A DNA stretch of 5,418 nt from contig JAFTUB010000110.1 of the NCBI GenBank assembly GCA_017466495.1, forward strand, positions 1-5,418, read 5' to 3'. The stretch comes from Clostridia bacterium. Lineage in GTDB: Bacteria; Bacillota; Clostridia; Oscillospirales; CAG-272. Shown here in pieces: positions 1-5,020 of this stretch. Numbering within the stretch: position 1 is the stretch's first letter; each line of letters begins with the position of its first letter. The position numbers were made by a program, and so were the translations under genes. A model generated the notes under the pieces. The model was not told the DNA's origin and did not search any database. It saw only the letters and a program-made list of their open reading frames with translations.

Positions 1-328
1 CCGAAAAGTGATCGGCAAAATCCGCCTCGGTCTTCACCTTGCCGAAGAAGGGTGCGGGCAGCAGGTGGAGACTGTCTGCGCGGCGGTCGGCAATGATCGC
101 ATCCCTCGCCGGCACGCTGCCGTCCATGACGTCAAACAGGTCGTAGAGGACAGAATCTTCACAGCCGAACAGCAGGTCCAGGGTGCGGTTGGAAAAATCG
201 CAGTCCACCGCAAGAACCCGCTTGCCGCGGGACGCCAATGCCAGTGCCAGATTAGCGGTAACCGTTGATTTCCCCACTCCGCCTTTACAGGAAGTGATCA
301 GAATAAATTTACAAGAATTCCTCGGCAT
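1..328 (-). CDS. MinD/ParA-family P-loop ATPase, N-terminal 109 residues (C-terminus off the window)
   Basis: Reading leftward from ATG 328 gives MPRNSCKFILITSCKGG and then 92 further residues with no stop before the window edge. Residues 15-22 (KGGVGKST) form the deviant Walker A of the MinD/ParA/Mrp class, with signature lysine K15. VDCDFSNRTLDLLFG (about residues 43-57) matches the MinD stretch that carries the DxD and the N-x-DL-x-x-G pattern. YDLFDVMDG, followed by a hydrophobic LHLLPAP strand, also follows MinD. Known role of MinD: ATP-dependent membrane binding that positions the division septum together with MinC. Two small residues usual in MinD are Cys here (C14 before the signature lysine, C45 in DxD). 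A GGAGAGG ribosome binding site lies just upstream and supports this start, and the gene has its own promoter, divergent from glyA. Without the C-terminus (amphipathic membrane helix) and neighbours, true MinD cannot be told from a ParA-like or flagellar FlhG-like relative. Confidence 0.85.
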   Translation of the reverse strand, partial: MPRNSCKFILITSCKGGVGKSTVTANLALALASRGKRVLAVDCDFSNRTLDLLFGCEDSVLYDLFDVMDGSVPARDAIIADRRADSLHLLPAPFFGKVKTEADFADHFS

Positions 329-379
329 TTCCGCCTCTCCTACATCAGAATTGACCAACATGGACACAACTTCGACTTT

Positions 380-409
380 ATTATAGCACAGTTATATGGT
401 AATTGTCAA
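380..409 (-). promoter_or_regulatory. Sigma-A promoter of the MinD-like gene
   Basis: On the minus strand a perfect -35 TTGACA (409-404) is followed by an 18-bp spacer and a perfect -10 TATAAT (385-380). TGC directly precedes the -10, giving an extended -10. The predicted transcription start near 373 leaves a leader of about 45 nt before ATG 328. Confidence 0.85.
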
Positions 410-516
410 TAAAAACGGCATAAGTTTCCTAAACGTTTTTCAAAAGTCAATCAATACCCGCAAGCCCGGTTCCTTTATTTTGATAAAGAAAAATTCTGCT
501 TCTTTCTGCAAAACTC

Positions 517-545
517 TTGAAATTTCCCGCCGAATCGTGTATAAT
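517..545 (+). promoter_or_regulatory. Sigma-A promoter of glyA
   Basis: TTGAAA (517-522), a 17-bp spacer and a perfect TATAAT (540-545) form a near-consensus promoter. Transcription should begin near 552, about 45 nt before the glyA ATG. This is the one promoter in the window without a TGN extension before its -10. Confidence 0.85.
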
Positions 546-597
546 GAATTTAATTTGATAAAATCCGTCCGCACCAAAGGACAGAAAGAGGAAAAAT

Positions 598-1848
598 ATG
601 ATCAAAGATATGTTCAACCGTCTTGCCGAATTCGATCCCGCTGTGGCCGACGCCATCCGCGCCGAGTACAGCCGTCAGCAGAACGGCATCGAGCTGATCG
701 CCTCCGAGAACTTCGTTTCCGAGGCCGTCATGCTGGCTGCCGGTTCGGTTATGACCAACAAATACGCCGAGGGCTACCCTGCCAAGCGTTACTACGGCGG
801 CTGTGCCTGCGTTGACGTGGCCGAGAACCTGGCCATCGAGCGCGCCAAGGAACTCTTCGGCGCAAACTATGTCAACGTGCAGCCCCACAGCGGCGCACAG
901 GCCAACACCGCAGTTTATGTCGGTCTGCTGAAGCCCGGCGACACCGTTATGGGTATGAGCCTGGCCCACGGCGGCCACCTCACCCACGGCAGCCCTGTGA
1001 ATATCTCGGGTCTTTACTTCAACTTTGTTCCCTACGGAGTGGACGATGAGACCCACCGCATCGACTACGATAAGTTTGAGCAGCAGGCCCGCGAGGTCAA
1101 GCCCAAGCTGATCGTGGCGGGTGCTTCGGCATACCCCCGTGTCATCGATTTCGAGCGCATGGCAAAGGTTGCCCACGAGGTTGGAGCATACTTCATGGTG
1201 GACATGGCCCACATCGCCGGCCTGGTTGCGGCAGGTGAGCATCCCTCCCCCATCCCCTATGCTGACATCGTCACCACCACCACCCACAAGACCCTGCGCG
1301 GTCCCCGCGGCGGCATGATCCTCGCCCGTGACGAGGAGAAGTTCGGCAAGCTGCTCAACAAGGCCGTATTCCCCGGCACCCAGGGCGGCCCCCTCATGCA
1401 CATCATCGCCGCAAAGGCTGTCTGCTTCGGCGAGGCCCTCAAGCCCGAGTTCAAGGCTTACCAGCACCGCATTGTGGAAAACGCCGCTGTCTTCGCCGAT
1501 GCCCTGAAGGCTGAAGGCTTTGACCTGGTCTCCGGCGGTACCGACAACCACCTGGCTCTGCTTGACCTCCGTCCCGTCGGTCTGACCGGTAAGGAATTCG
1601 AGCACCGCCTGGATGAAGTGCACATCACCGCCAACAAGAATGCCATCCCCAACGATCCTCAGTCTCCCTTCATTACCAGCGGTATCCGTGTGGGCACTCC
1701 CGCCGTCACCACCCGCGGCTTCGGCCCCGAGGAGATGCGCATCGTTGCCAACCTGCTGGGCCGCACCGCCCGTTCCTTCGACACCGATGCCGATGCCATC
1801 CGTGCCGAGGTTGCCGAGCTCTGCGCCAAATTCCCCCTCTACGAATAA
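598..1848 (+). CDS. glyA: Serine hydroxymethyltransferase
   Basis: This 416-aa protein is full length for bacterial GlyA. The enzyme uses pyridoxal phosphate to interconvert serine plus tetrahydrofolate and glycine plus 5,10-methylene-tetrahydrofolate in the cytosol, and it is a main source of one-carbon units. The PLP Schiff-base lysine is K231 in the run VTTTTHKTLRGPRGG. Other family signatures are ELIASENF near residue 32, the active-site segment NKYAEGYPAKRYYGG (54-68, with E58 and Y65), NVQPHSGAQAN, the LAHGGHLTHGS loop with H124, the cofactor-contacting VDMAHIAG (D202, H205), and R364 in SGIRVGTPA, which corresponds to the substrate-carboxylate arginine. ATG 598 is preceded by AGAGG at a spacing of about 6 nt and lies about 45 nt downstream of a strong promoter. 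No frameshift or missing catalytic residue is seen. The membrane-protein gene follows 75 bp downstream on the same strand, so co-transcription is possible. Confidence 0.98.
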   Translation: MIKDMFNRLAEFDPAVADAIRAEYSRQQNGIELIASENFVSEAVMLAAGSVMTNKYAEGYPAKRYYGGCACVDVAENLAIERAKELFGANYVNVQPHSGAQANTAVYVGLLKPGDTVMGMSLAHGGHLTHGSPVNISGLYFNFVPYGVDDETHRIDYDKFEQQAREVKPKLIVAGASAYPRVIDFERMAKVAHEVGAYFMVDMAHIAGLVAAGEHPSPIPYADIVTTTTHKTLRGPRGGMILARDEEKFGKLLNKAVFPGTQGGPLMHIIAAKAVCFGEALKPEFKAYQHRIVENAAVFADALKAEGFDLVSGGTDNHLALLDLRPVGLTGKEFEHRLDEVHITANKNAIPNDPQSPFITSGIRVGTPAVTTRGFGPEEMRIVANLLGRTARSFDTDADAIRAEVAELCAKFPLYE

Positions 1849-1866
1849 TTTCCGTTTTTGACATCA

Positions 1867-1902
1867 CAGCGCCCGTCGGCCCCTTCGGCTGTCCGGGCGC
1901 TG
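1867..1902 (+). terminator. Hairpin between glyA and the membrane-protein gene (weak terminator or attenuator)
   Basis: CAGCGCCCG (1867-1875) pairs perfectly with CGGGCGCTG (1894-1902). The 18-nt interior can form a second 5-bp stem (1877-1881 with 1887-1891, one G-U). Only TTTA follows before the AAAGGAGG site of the next gene, so the U-tract is poor. It may end part of the glyA transcripts, protect the glyA 3' end, or tune readthrough; which one cannot be settled from sequence. Confidence 0.5.
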
Positions 1903-1909
1903 TTTACAC

Positions 1910-1917
1910 AAAGGAGG
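1910..1917 (+). promoter_or_regulatory. Ribosome binding site that fixes the membrane-protein start
   Basis: AAAGGAGG lies 6 nt before GTG 1924. It selects this start over the in-frame TTG at 1858. The TTG has no Shine-Dalgarno sequence, and its extra 22 codons would run through the intergenic hairpin. Confidence 0.85.
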
Positions 1918-1923
1918 AAAACC

Positions 1924-3549
1924 GTGCGTCTTCTCCGATCCCTCAAAAAAATCCCTCTCGGGCTGTGGGAATATCTGCTGCTCTTTGCTGTTTCCTCTCT
2001 GCGCTTTCTCTACTACGGCTTCACCTATTTCCCCCAGCTGGACGATTACATACAATTTTATAAATACGCCCACATGGGCGATACCGCCGGGCTGATTGAG
2101 CGCTTGGGCCTTCTTGCCGCCCGCCCCCTCTCCGGGCTGTCCGACATTTTTCTGTGGTCGAAATTTTGGGAATGCCCCGCGCTGATGCTGCTGATCCTGG
2201 CCGCCACATGGGCAGGCTCGGCCTTCCTCTTCCGTCGGGTGTTTGACCGAGCATTCGGCTGCGGCAGTCTGTTCACCGCCGTCTGCCTGCTCCTGCCCCT
2301 GGGCTTTGAGGGGACCTACTGGTTCTCGGCCGCCACCCGCATCGTTTGCGGAATGTTCTGGGCGGCGCTGGCCATGTACTTCTTCGTGCGCCACACCGAG
2401 GACGGGAAGAAGTTCGCCCTTCCCCTTTGGGTGCTCTGCCAGCTTTTCGCCTTCGGCTTTTACGAGCCCACCCTGGCGTTGGCGGGTGCGGGGATTCTCC
2501 TGCTGACCCTCCGGGGTATCTACCGCCAAAACAAGCAGGCATGGTGGGGGATGCTGACCTTCGCCAATCTGCTTATCTACTTTGCCTTCACCTACTTCCA
2601 TTCCGTCGGTGCACTCTCTGCCCGGGTGGTGACGGTGTTCCCCTGGGAGGCGGGCTACTTCAACCACTTCCTCCCCGATCTGCTCCGGCAGATGGCCGCC
2701 GCCTTTGTCAAAGGAGGGTCGCTGACCCTCATCCGCGGGGCATGGCGGGGACTTGGGATCATAGCCGCCGACGGGGGATGGTGGTATCTGCTGCTCTTTG
2801 CCGCACTGGCGGTGGGCTTTGCCTTCCTCTGCCTGCGTACCGACAAAAAAGAGCGTCCCGCCGAGGTCGGGCGCTGGGAGGCATATCTCTTCGCCGTCAT
2901 CCTGACGGTGGCCCCCCTCACTCCCTACCTCATTGTGGCCAATCCCTGGTTCTCTCTGCGGGGAACCGTTCCCGCTTTCCCGGGCATCGCCCTGCTCCTG
3001 ACGCTGGCGGCCGCTGATCTCTTCCGCCGCCGGGCGCAAATCACCCCCATTCTCACCGCCGTCTTTGTCCTGGTGTGCGGGGTGGCCTCGGTGTCGGAGC
3101 TGCACGACTACCGCGCCACCTATGAAAACGACACCGCCGTGCTCACCGCGCTGACCGATGAGCTGGACGGCGCCGAAGGGCGCATCGGCATCCTCAACCT
3201 AAACCCGAATTACCTCGCGGAACAAAACTATTTCTACCACGAGCATCTCCACGGCGTAACCGAGAGCGACTGGGCTCTCCAGGGTGCCCTCTTCAGCTAT
3301 GCCGAGAAAGTGCCGAAGGTCATTCCCCTGGCCACCGACGGGTTCTCCTACTACGTGGGCTGGAACCGGGAGATGAAGCGCATCGGCGGCTTCGATTCCC
3401 TCTACTGGTGGGATCACGACAGCCTCACCCTCACGCCGCTGACCGCCGAAGGCAGCGACGAGGGGGGCTGGCAGCTTCTCGCCCCCAATGGCAGCTGCGT
3501 TGCCCACATTTGGGAAGAAGAGGGTTATGGATACATTGAGATATATTGA
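1924..3549 (+). CDS. Polytopic membrane protein, GT-C glycosyltransferase-like, family not assigned
   Basis: From GTG 1924 the protein has 541 residues. About ten to eleven hydrophobic segments can be seen, at roughly 14-33, 86-103, 116-134, 137-155, 164-181, 183-196, 207-225, 286-304, 319-338, 350-366 and 373-390. A polar C-terminal part of about 150 residues (391-541) follows, rich in Tyr and Trp. After the first segment comes FPQLDDYIQFYKY, with an acidic pair (D40-D41) where GT-C enzymes carry their catalytic acidic motif in the first extracytoplasmic loop. An FEGTYWFSAATR segment (about 128-139) and an FYEP motif (about 179-182) recall GtrII or DUF6056-type membrane proteins; this resemblance is from memory and weak. 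Known role of GT-C enzymes: transfer of sugar from a polyprenyl-phosphate donor outside the membrane. The inferred role is decoration of cell-wall or surface glycans. The gene follows glyA by 75 bp and ends at a strong terminator. Acceptor, donor and even transferase activity are unproven. Confidence 0.6.
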   Translation: MRLLRSLKKIPLGLWEYLLLFAVSSLRFLYYGFTYFPQLDDYIQFYKYAHMGDTAGLIERLGLLAARPLSGLSDIFLWSKFWECPALMLLILAATWAGSAFLFRRVFDRAFGCGSLFTAVCLLLPLGFEGTYWFSAATRIVCGMFWAALAMYFFVRHTEDGKKFALPLWVLCQLFAFGFYEPTLALAGAGILLLTLRGIYRQNKQAWWGMLTFANLLIYFAFTYFHSVGALSARVVTVFPWEAGYFNHFLPDLLRQMAAAFVKGGSLTLIRGAWRGLGIIAADGGWWYLLLFAALAVGFAFLCLRTDKKERPAEVGRWEAYLFAVILTVAPLTPYLIVANPWFSLRGTVPAFPGIALLLTLAAADLFRRRAQITPILTAVFVLVCGVASVSELHDYRATYENDTAVLTALTDELDGAEGRIGILNLNPNYLAEQNYFYHEHLHGVTESDWALQGALFSYAEKVPKVIPLATDGFSYYVGWNREMKRIGGFDSLYWWDHDSLTLTPLTAEGSDEGGWQLLAPNGSCVAHIWEEEGYGYIEIY

Positions 3550-3561
3550 CCGACAAACCGA

Positions 3562-3595
3562 AAAAGGCTCTGCCGCAGATGCGGCAGAGCCTTTT
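3562..3595. terminator. Bidirectional intrinsic terminator between convergent genes
   Basis: AAAAGGCTCTGCCGC (3562-3576) pairs over 15 bp with its exact complement at 3581-3595 around the tetraloop AGAT. T-runs follow on both strands: TTTTGTTTTT rightward, and TTTTT then CGGTTT leftward. It lies 12 bp after the membrane-protein stop and 16 bp beyond the stop of the phosphodiesterase gene, so it serves both. Confidence 0.95.
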
Positions 3596-3611
3596 GTTTT
3601 TCCCAAAATAC

Positions 3612-4331
3612 TTACTCCAGAATATTGCTGGTGATGTAGTCCACGCCCCAGGCGACGAGCTGCTCGGCCACGGCGGGATCGTCCACCGTCCAGCAGTTGA
3701 CGACAATCCCCGCATCGTGGAGGGCCTTGATGTTCTCCTCCGTGAGGGCGGGATAGTGGATATCCAGATCCAGGTTATAGGCCTTGAGACGGTCGATCAG
3801 ATTTTCGGTGTATTCCTTGGTCAGGAACTGAGCGGCCTGGGTGGGATACTTCTCCCGCAGGTAGACCAGATTCTCATAGTTGAAGGAGATGAAGATCACC
3901 CCATCCATGTAGTCCAGCGCCTCGATCTTCTCGCAGATCTCAAAGACCTGCTCCCGGGGGAAGGCATTCTTGAGCTCAAGTACGGCAATCTTTTCGTACT
4001 TCTTGCAAATGCCGATGTACTCCTCCAGGGTGGGCATCCGCAGATCCCAACGGCTCTTGGTTCCGTCCTTGTCGGTGAGGAGAAGGCTGCGCAGGGTAGC
4101 GAAGGTGGTTTTCTCCACCTCCATGTTATCGATGCAGATACGCCCCGTGCGGTCATCGTGGTAGAGGATATACTCCCCGTCCAGGGTCGCGTGGATATCG
4201 GTCTCGATGCCGTAGTAGCTGCGGTTTCCTGCGGCAACAAATGCGGCGTTGGTATTCTCGCGCTCCAGTCCGCTGCAGCCCCGATGGGCGACCATGCGGC
4301 AATTCTTCCGGTCAATCTTGATGGTATTCAT
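3612..4331 (-). CDS. Glycerophosphodiester phosphodiesterase, cytosolic UgpQ/GDPD type
   Basis: Read from ATG 4331, the protein has 239 residues, the usual size for single-domain bacterial GDPD enzymes. These hydrolyse glycerophosphodiesters, such as deacylated phospholipids, to sn-glycerol 3-phosphate and an alcohol in a metal-dependent reaction. Visible motifs in order: VAHRG with catalytic H17-R18, then EN(25-26)T; YGIETDIH with metal ligands E43 and D45; YHDD with catalytic H58; VLELKN with E119; FISF (147-150); and NCWTVDD with W214 near the end of the TIM barrel. No signal peptide or membrane segment is present, so it should act in the cytosol. An upstream in-frame ATG at 4442 is rejected because it lies before the promoter. 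GAGG (4344-4341) precedes the chosen start by 9 nt. It reads alone, between the cold-shock gene terminator and the shared bidirectional terminator. The exact substrate is not determined. Confidence 0.93.
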   Translation of the reverse strand: MNTIKIDRKNCRMVAHRGCSGLERENTNAAFVAAGNRSYYGIETDIHATLDGEYILYHDDRTGRICIDNMEVEKTTFATLRSLLLTDKDGTKSRWDLRMPTLEEYIGICKKYEKIAVLELKNAFPREQVFEICEKIEALDYMDGVIFISFNYENLVYLREKYPTQAAQFLTKEYTENLIDRLKAYNLDLDIHYPALTEENIKALHDAGIVVNCWTVDDPAVAEQLVAWGVDYITSNILE

Positions 4332-4365
4332 GGATATGCACCTCGTTTCCTCAATTGGTGAGTCC

Positions 4366-4394
4366 ATTATAGCACTTCTCCCGGGGGAATGCAA
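4366..4394 (-). promoter_or_regulatory. Extended -10 promoter of the phosphodiesterase gene
   Basis: On the minus strand TATAAT (4371-4366) is preceded directly by TGC, an extended -10. A poor -35, TTGCAT (4394-4389), lies 17 bp further upstream and falls inside an inverted repeat (4384-4406). The predicted start near 4360 leaves a leader of about 28 nt and rules out translation from ATG 4442. Confidence 0.75.
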
Positions 4395-4406
4395 GAGAAA
4401 TTCCCC
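4384..4406. repeat. Inverted repeat over the -35 region of the phosphodiesterase promoter
   Basis: GGGGAAT (4384-4390) is the exact complement of ATTCCCC (4400-4406), with a 9-nt centre. It covers the whole -35 box, where a bound repressor would block polymerase. Much of its sequence recurs at 4850-4875 beside the cold-shock promoter. No regulator family is recognised. Confidence 0.45.
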
Positions 4407-4447
4407 AAGAAAAGCAAAAACCGGGCACCGCACAGGCGGCACCCGGT
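4402..4447 (-). terminator. Intrinsic terminator of the cold-shock gene
   Basis: In the leftward transcript a 12-pair stem forms between 4447-4436 and 4431-4420 around a 4-nt loop (4435-4432). Two of the pairs are G-U. TTTTT then GCTTTTCTT follows. The hairpin begins 23 nt after the cold-shock stop codon. On the opposite strand the two G-U pairs become A-C mismatches and no T-run follows, so the signal is one-directional. Confidence 0.9.
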
Positions 4448-4470
4448 CATATCAGCTTTTCAGCGTTGTC

Positions 4471-4683
4471 TTACAGGGGACGAACGTTAACAGCTCTGAG
4501 CTTAGCGGGGTTCTTGGGGTCGGTTTCGGTCTCGAACTCAACCTTCTGGCCTTCGGTCAGATTCTTGAAGCCCTCGCAAAGGATAGCGGAGAAATGTACG
4601 AAAACATCGTCGCCGCCGTTGTCATTGGAAATGAAGCCGTAGCCCTTTCCGGTGTCGAACCACTTAACAGTTCCGGTATTCAT
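4471..4683 (-). CDS. CspA-family cold-shock protein, 70 aa
   Basis: The product MNTGTVKWFDTGKGYGFISN and onward is a single cold-shock domain of typical length. RNP1 is KGYGFI (13-18) and RNP2 is VFVHFS (27-32). With W8, F17, F28, H30 and F31 they supply the aromatic face that binds single-stranded RNA and DNA. The run EGQKVEFETE followed by PKNPAKLRAVNVRPL gives the last strands. Known role: an RNA chaperone that melts secondary structure and can act as a transcription antiterminator, often abundant at low temperature or in fast growth. The start is ATG 4683, with GGAGG (4697-4693) 9 nt before it; the in-frame ATG at 4728 lacks a ribosome site. The gene is monocistronic, with its own strong promoter and terminator. 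Its leader of about 130 nt contains a terminator-like stem-loop, suggesting control at the RNA level. Which of the csp paralogues it is cannot be told. Confidence 0.96.
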   Translation of the reverse strand: MNTGTVKWFDTGKGYGFISNDNGGDDVFVHFSAILCEGFKNLTEGQKVEFETETDPKNPAKLRAVNVRPL

Positions 4684-4733
4684 GTGAGATTCCCTCCAGA
4701 AAAATAAATGATAGTGTACTCCGTTCATCTAAC

Positions 4734-4787
4734 AAAAAACGCACAGTCCATTGCAAGCCGTTTACCTGTGACTTACAATACACTGTG
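4734..4787 (-). promoter_or_regulatory. Terminator-like stem-loop in the cold-shock gene leader
   Basis: In the leftward transcript, 4787-4770 pairs with 4759-4742 over 18 positions: 17 pairs including three G-U, and one G-G mismatch. The loop has 10 nt (4769-4760). After C and G comes a run of six U (4739-4734). The structure sits in the middle of the leader, between the predicted start near 4814 and ATG 4683. It has the form of an intrinsic terminator ahead of the gene, so transcription attenuation is the natural reading. It could instead be a temperature-sensitive fold that controls stability or translation. Confidence 0.65.
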
Positions 4788-4820
4788 AGTTCATAGCCAA
4801 CTTCGCCGAATACGTCTCTA

Positions 4821-4849
4821 AGTATAGCACACCCCTCCCTGTTTGTCAA
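4821..4849 (-). promoter_or_regulatory. Sigma-A promoter of the cold-shock gene
   Basis: On the minus strand a perfect TTGACA (4849-4844), a 17-bp spacer and TATACT (4826-4821) with TGC directly before it form a very strong extended promoter. Transcription should begin near 4814, leaving a leader of about 130 nt, long like those of known cspA genes. Confidence 0.88.
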
Positions 4850-4877
4850 GGGGAATGACGGAAAAATTCATCCCCTT
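4848..4877. repeat. Bulged inverted repeat beside the cold-shock promoter
   Basis: AAGGGG(A)ATGA (4848-4858) pairs with TCATCCCCTT (4868-4877), leaving one bulged A and a 9-nt centre. On the plus strand the T-run extends to 4881, so it also resembles a plus-strand terminator, although no plus-strand gene precedes it. It touches the cold-shock -35 box and shares sequence with the repeat at 4384-4406. Confidence 0.45.
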
Positions 4878-4944
4878 TTTTCTGCCCGTTCCGACACCAA
4901 TCCGGCAATCTTAAATCCGAAATCCGCAAAAAAATGATTTTCTC

Positions 4945-4973
4945 TTTACATTCATGCAGTGTTATGCTATGAT
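4945..4973 (+). promoter_or_regulatory. Promoter of the GH78-like gene
   Basis: TTTACA (4945-4950), a 17-bp spacer and TATGAT (4968-4973) with TGC directly upstream form an extended -10 promoter. The expected start is near 4980, giving a leader of about 40 nt. An inverted repeat lies just downstream at 4983-5002. Confidence 0.78.
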
Positions 4974-4982
4974 GTAGAAAAA

Positions 4983-5002
4983 CGTTCCCGCAGAATGGAA
5001 CG
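4983..5002. repeat. Inverted repeat at the start of the GH78-like transcript
   Basis: CGTTCC (4983-4988) and GGAACG (4997-5002) are exact complements 8 nt apart. They lie immediately after the predicted transcription start and 5 nt before the GGAGG site. The position suits a repressor operator or a small 5' hairpin; the regulator is unknown. Confidence 0.4.
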
Positions 5003-5020
5003 GACTCGGAGGAAACTGTG

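Larger units (their letters stand above)
329..597. other. Divergent AT-rich intergenic region between the MinD-like gene and glyA
   Basis: This 269-bp spacer carries two outward-facing promoters whose -35 boxes are about 107 bp apart (404-409 on minus, 517-522 on plus). The DNA between them is AT-rich. The only symmetry noted there is the short palindrome AAACGTTT at 431-438, which is too small to call an operator. No small gene or riboswitch is seen; the glyA leader, about 45 nt, is too short for one. Confidence 0.7.

Noticed and set aside
424..443. Possible catabolite-repression (cre) site around AAACGTTT
   Set aside because: About four mismatches to the cre consensus outside the AAACG core, so not supported.
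550..1623. Long minus-strand open frame (357 codons) opposite glyA
   Set aside because: It lies wholly over well-conserved glyA, has no ribosome site, and its length is explained by GC-rich third positions of the sense gene.
1864..3105. Minus-strand open frame (413 codons) opposite the membrane-protein gene
   Set aside because: The Gly/Gln/Glu/Pro-rich low-complexity product is a mirror of hydrophobic codons on the other strand; no domain or start signal.
3546..4361. Plus-strand open frame (271 codons) opposite the phosphodiesterase gene
   Set aside because: The opposite strand carries all GDPD catalytic motifs; this frame starts inside a stop and terminator region and has no ribosome site.
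4332..4442. N-terminal extension of the phosphodiesterase from ATG 4442
   Set aside because: The extension runs through the cold-shock terminator and the gene's own promoter, whose predicted start lies near 4360.
4811..4816. GACGTA near the cold-shock transcription start, resembling part of the E. coli cold box
   Set aside because: Only six bases match and the element is not known to be kept in Bacillota; chance match likely.
4664..4849. Small minus-strand open frame (61 codons) across the cold-shock leader
   Set aside because: Its TTG start is the -35 box itself, so it would not be transcribed, and it overlaps the cold-shock start in another frame.
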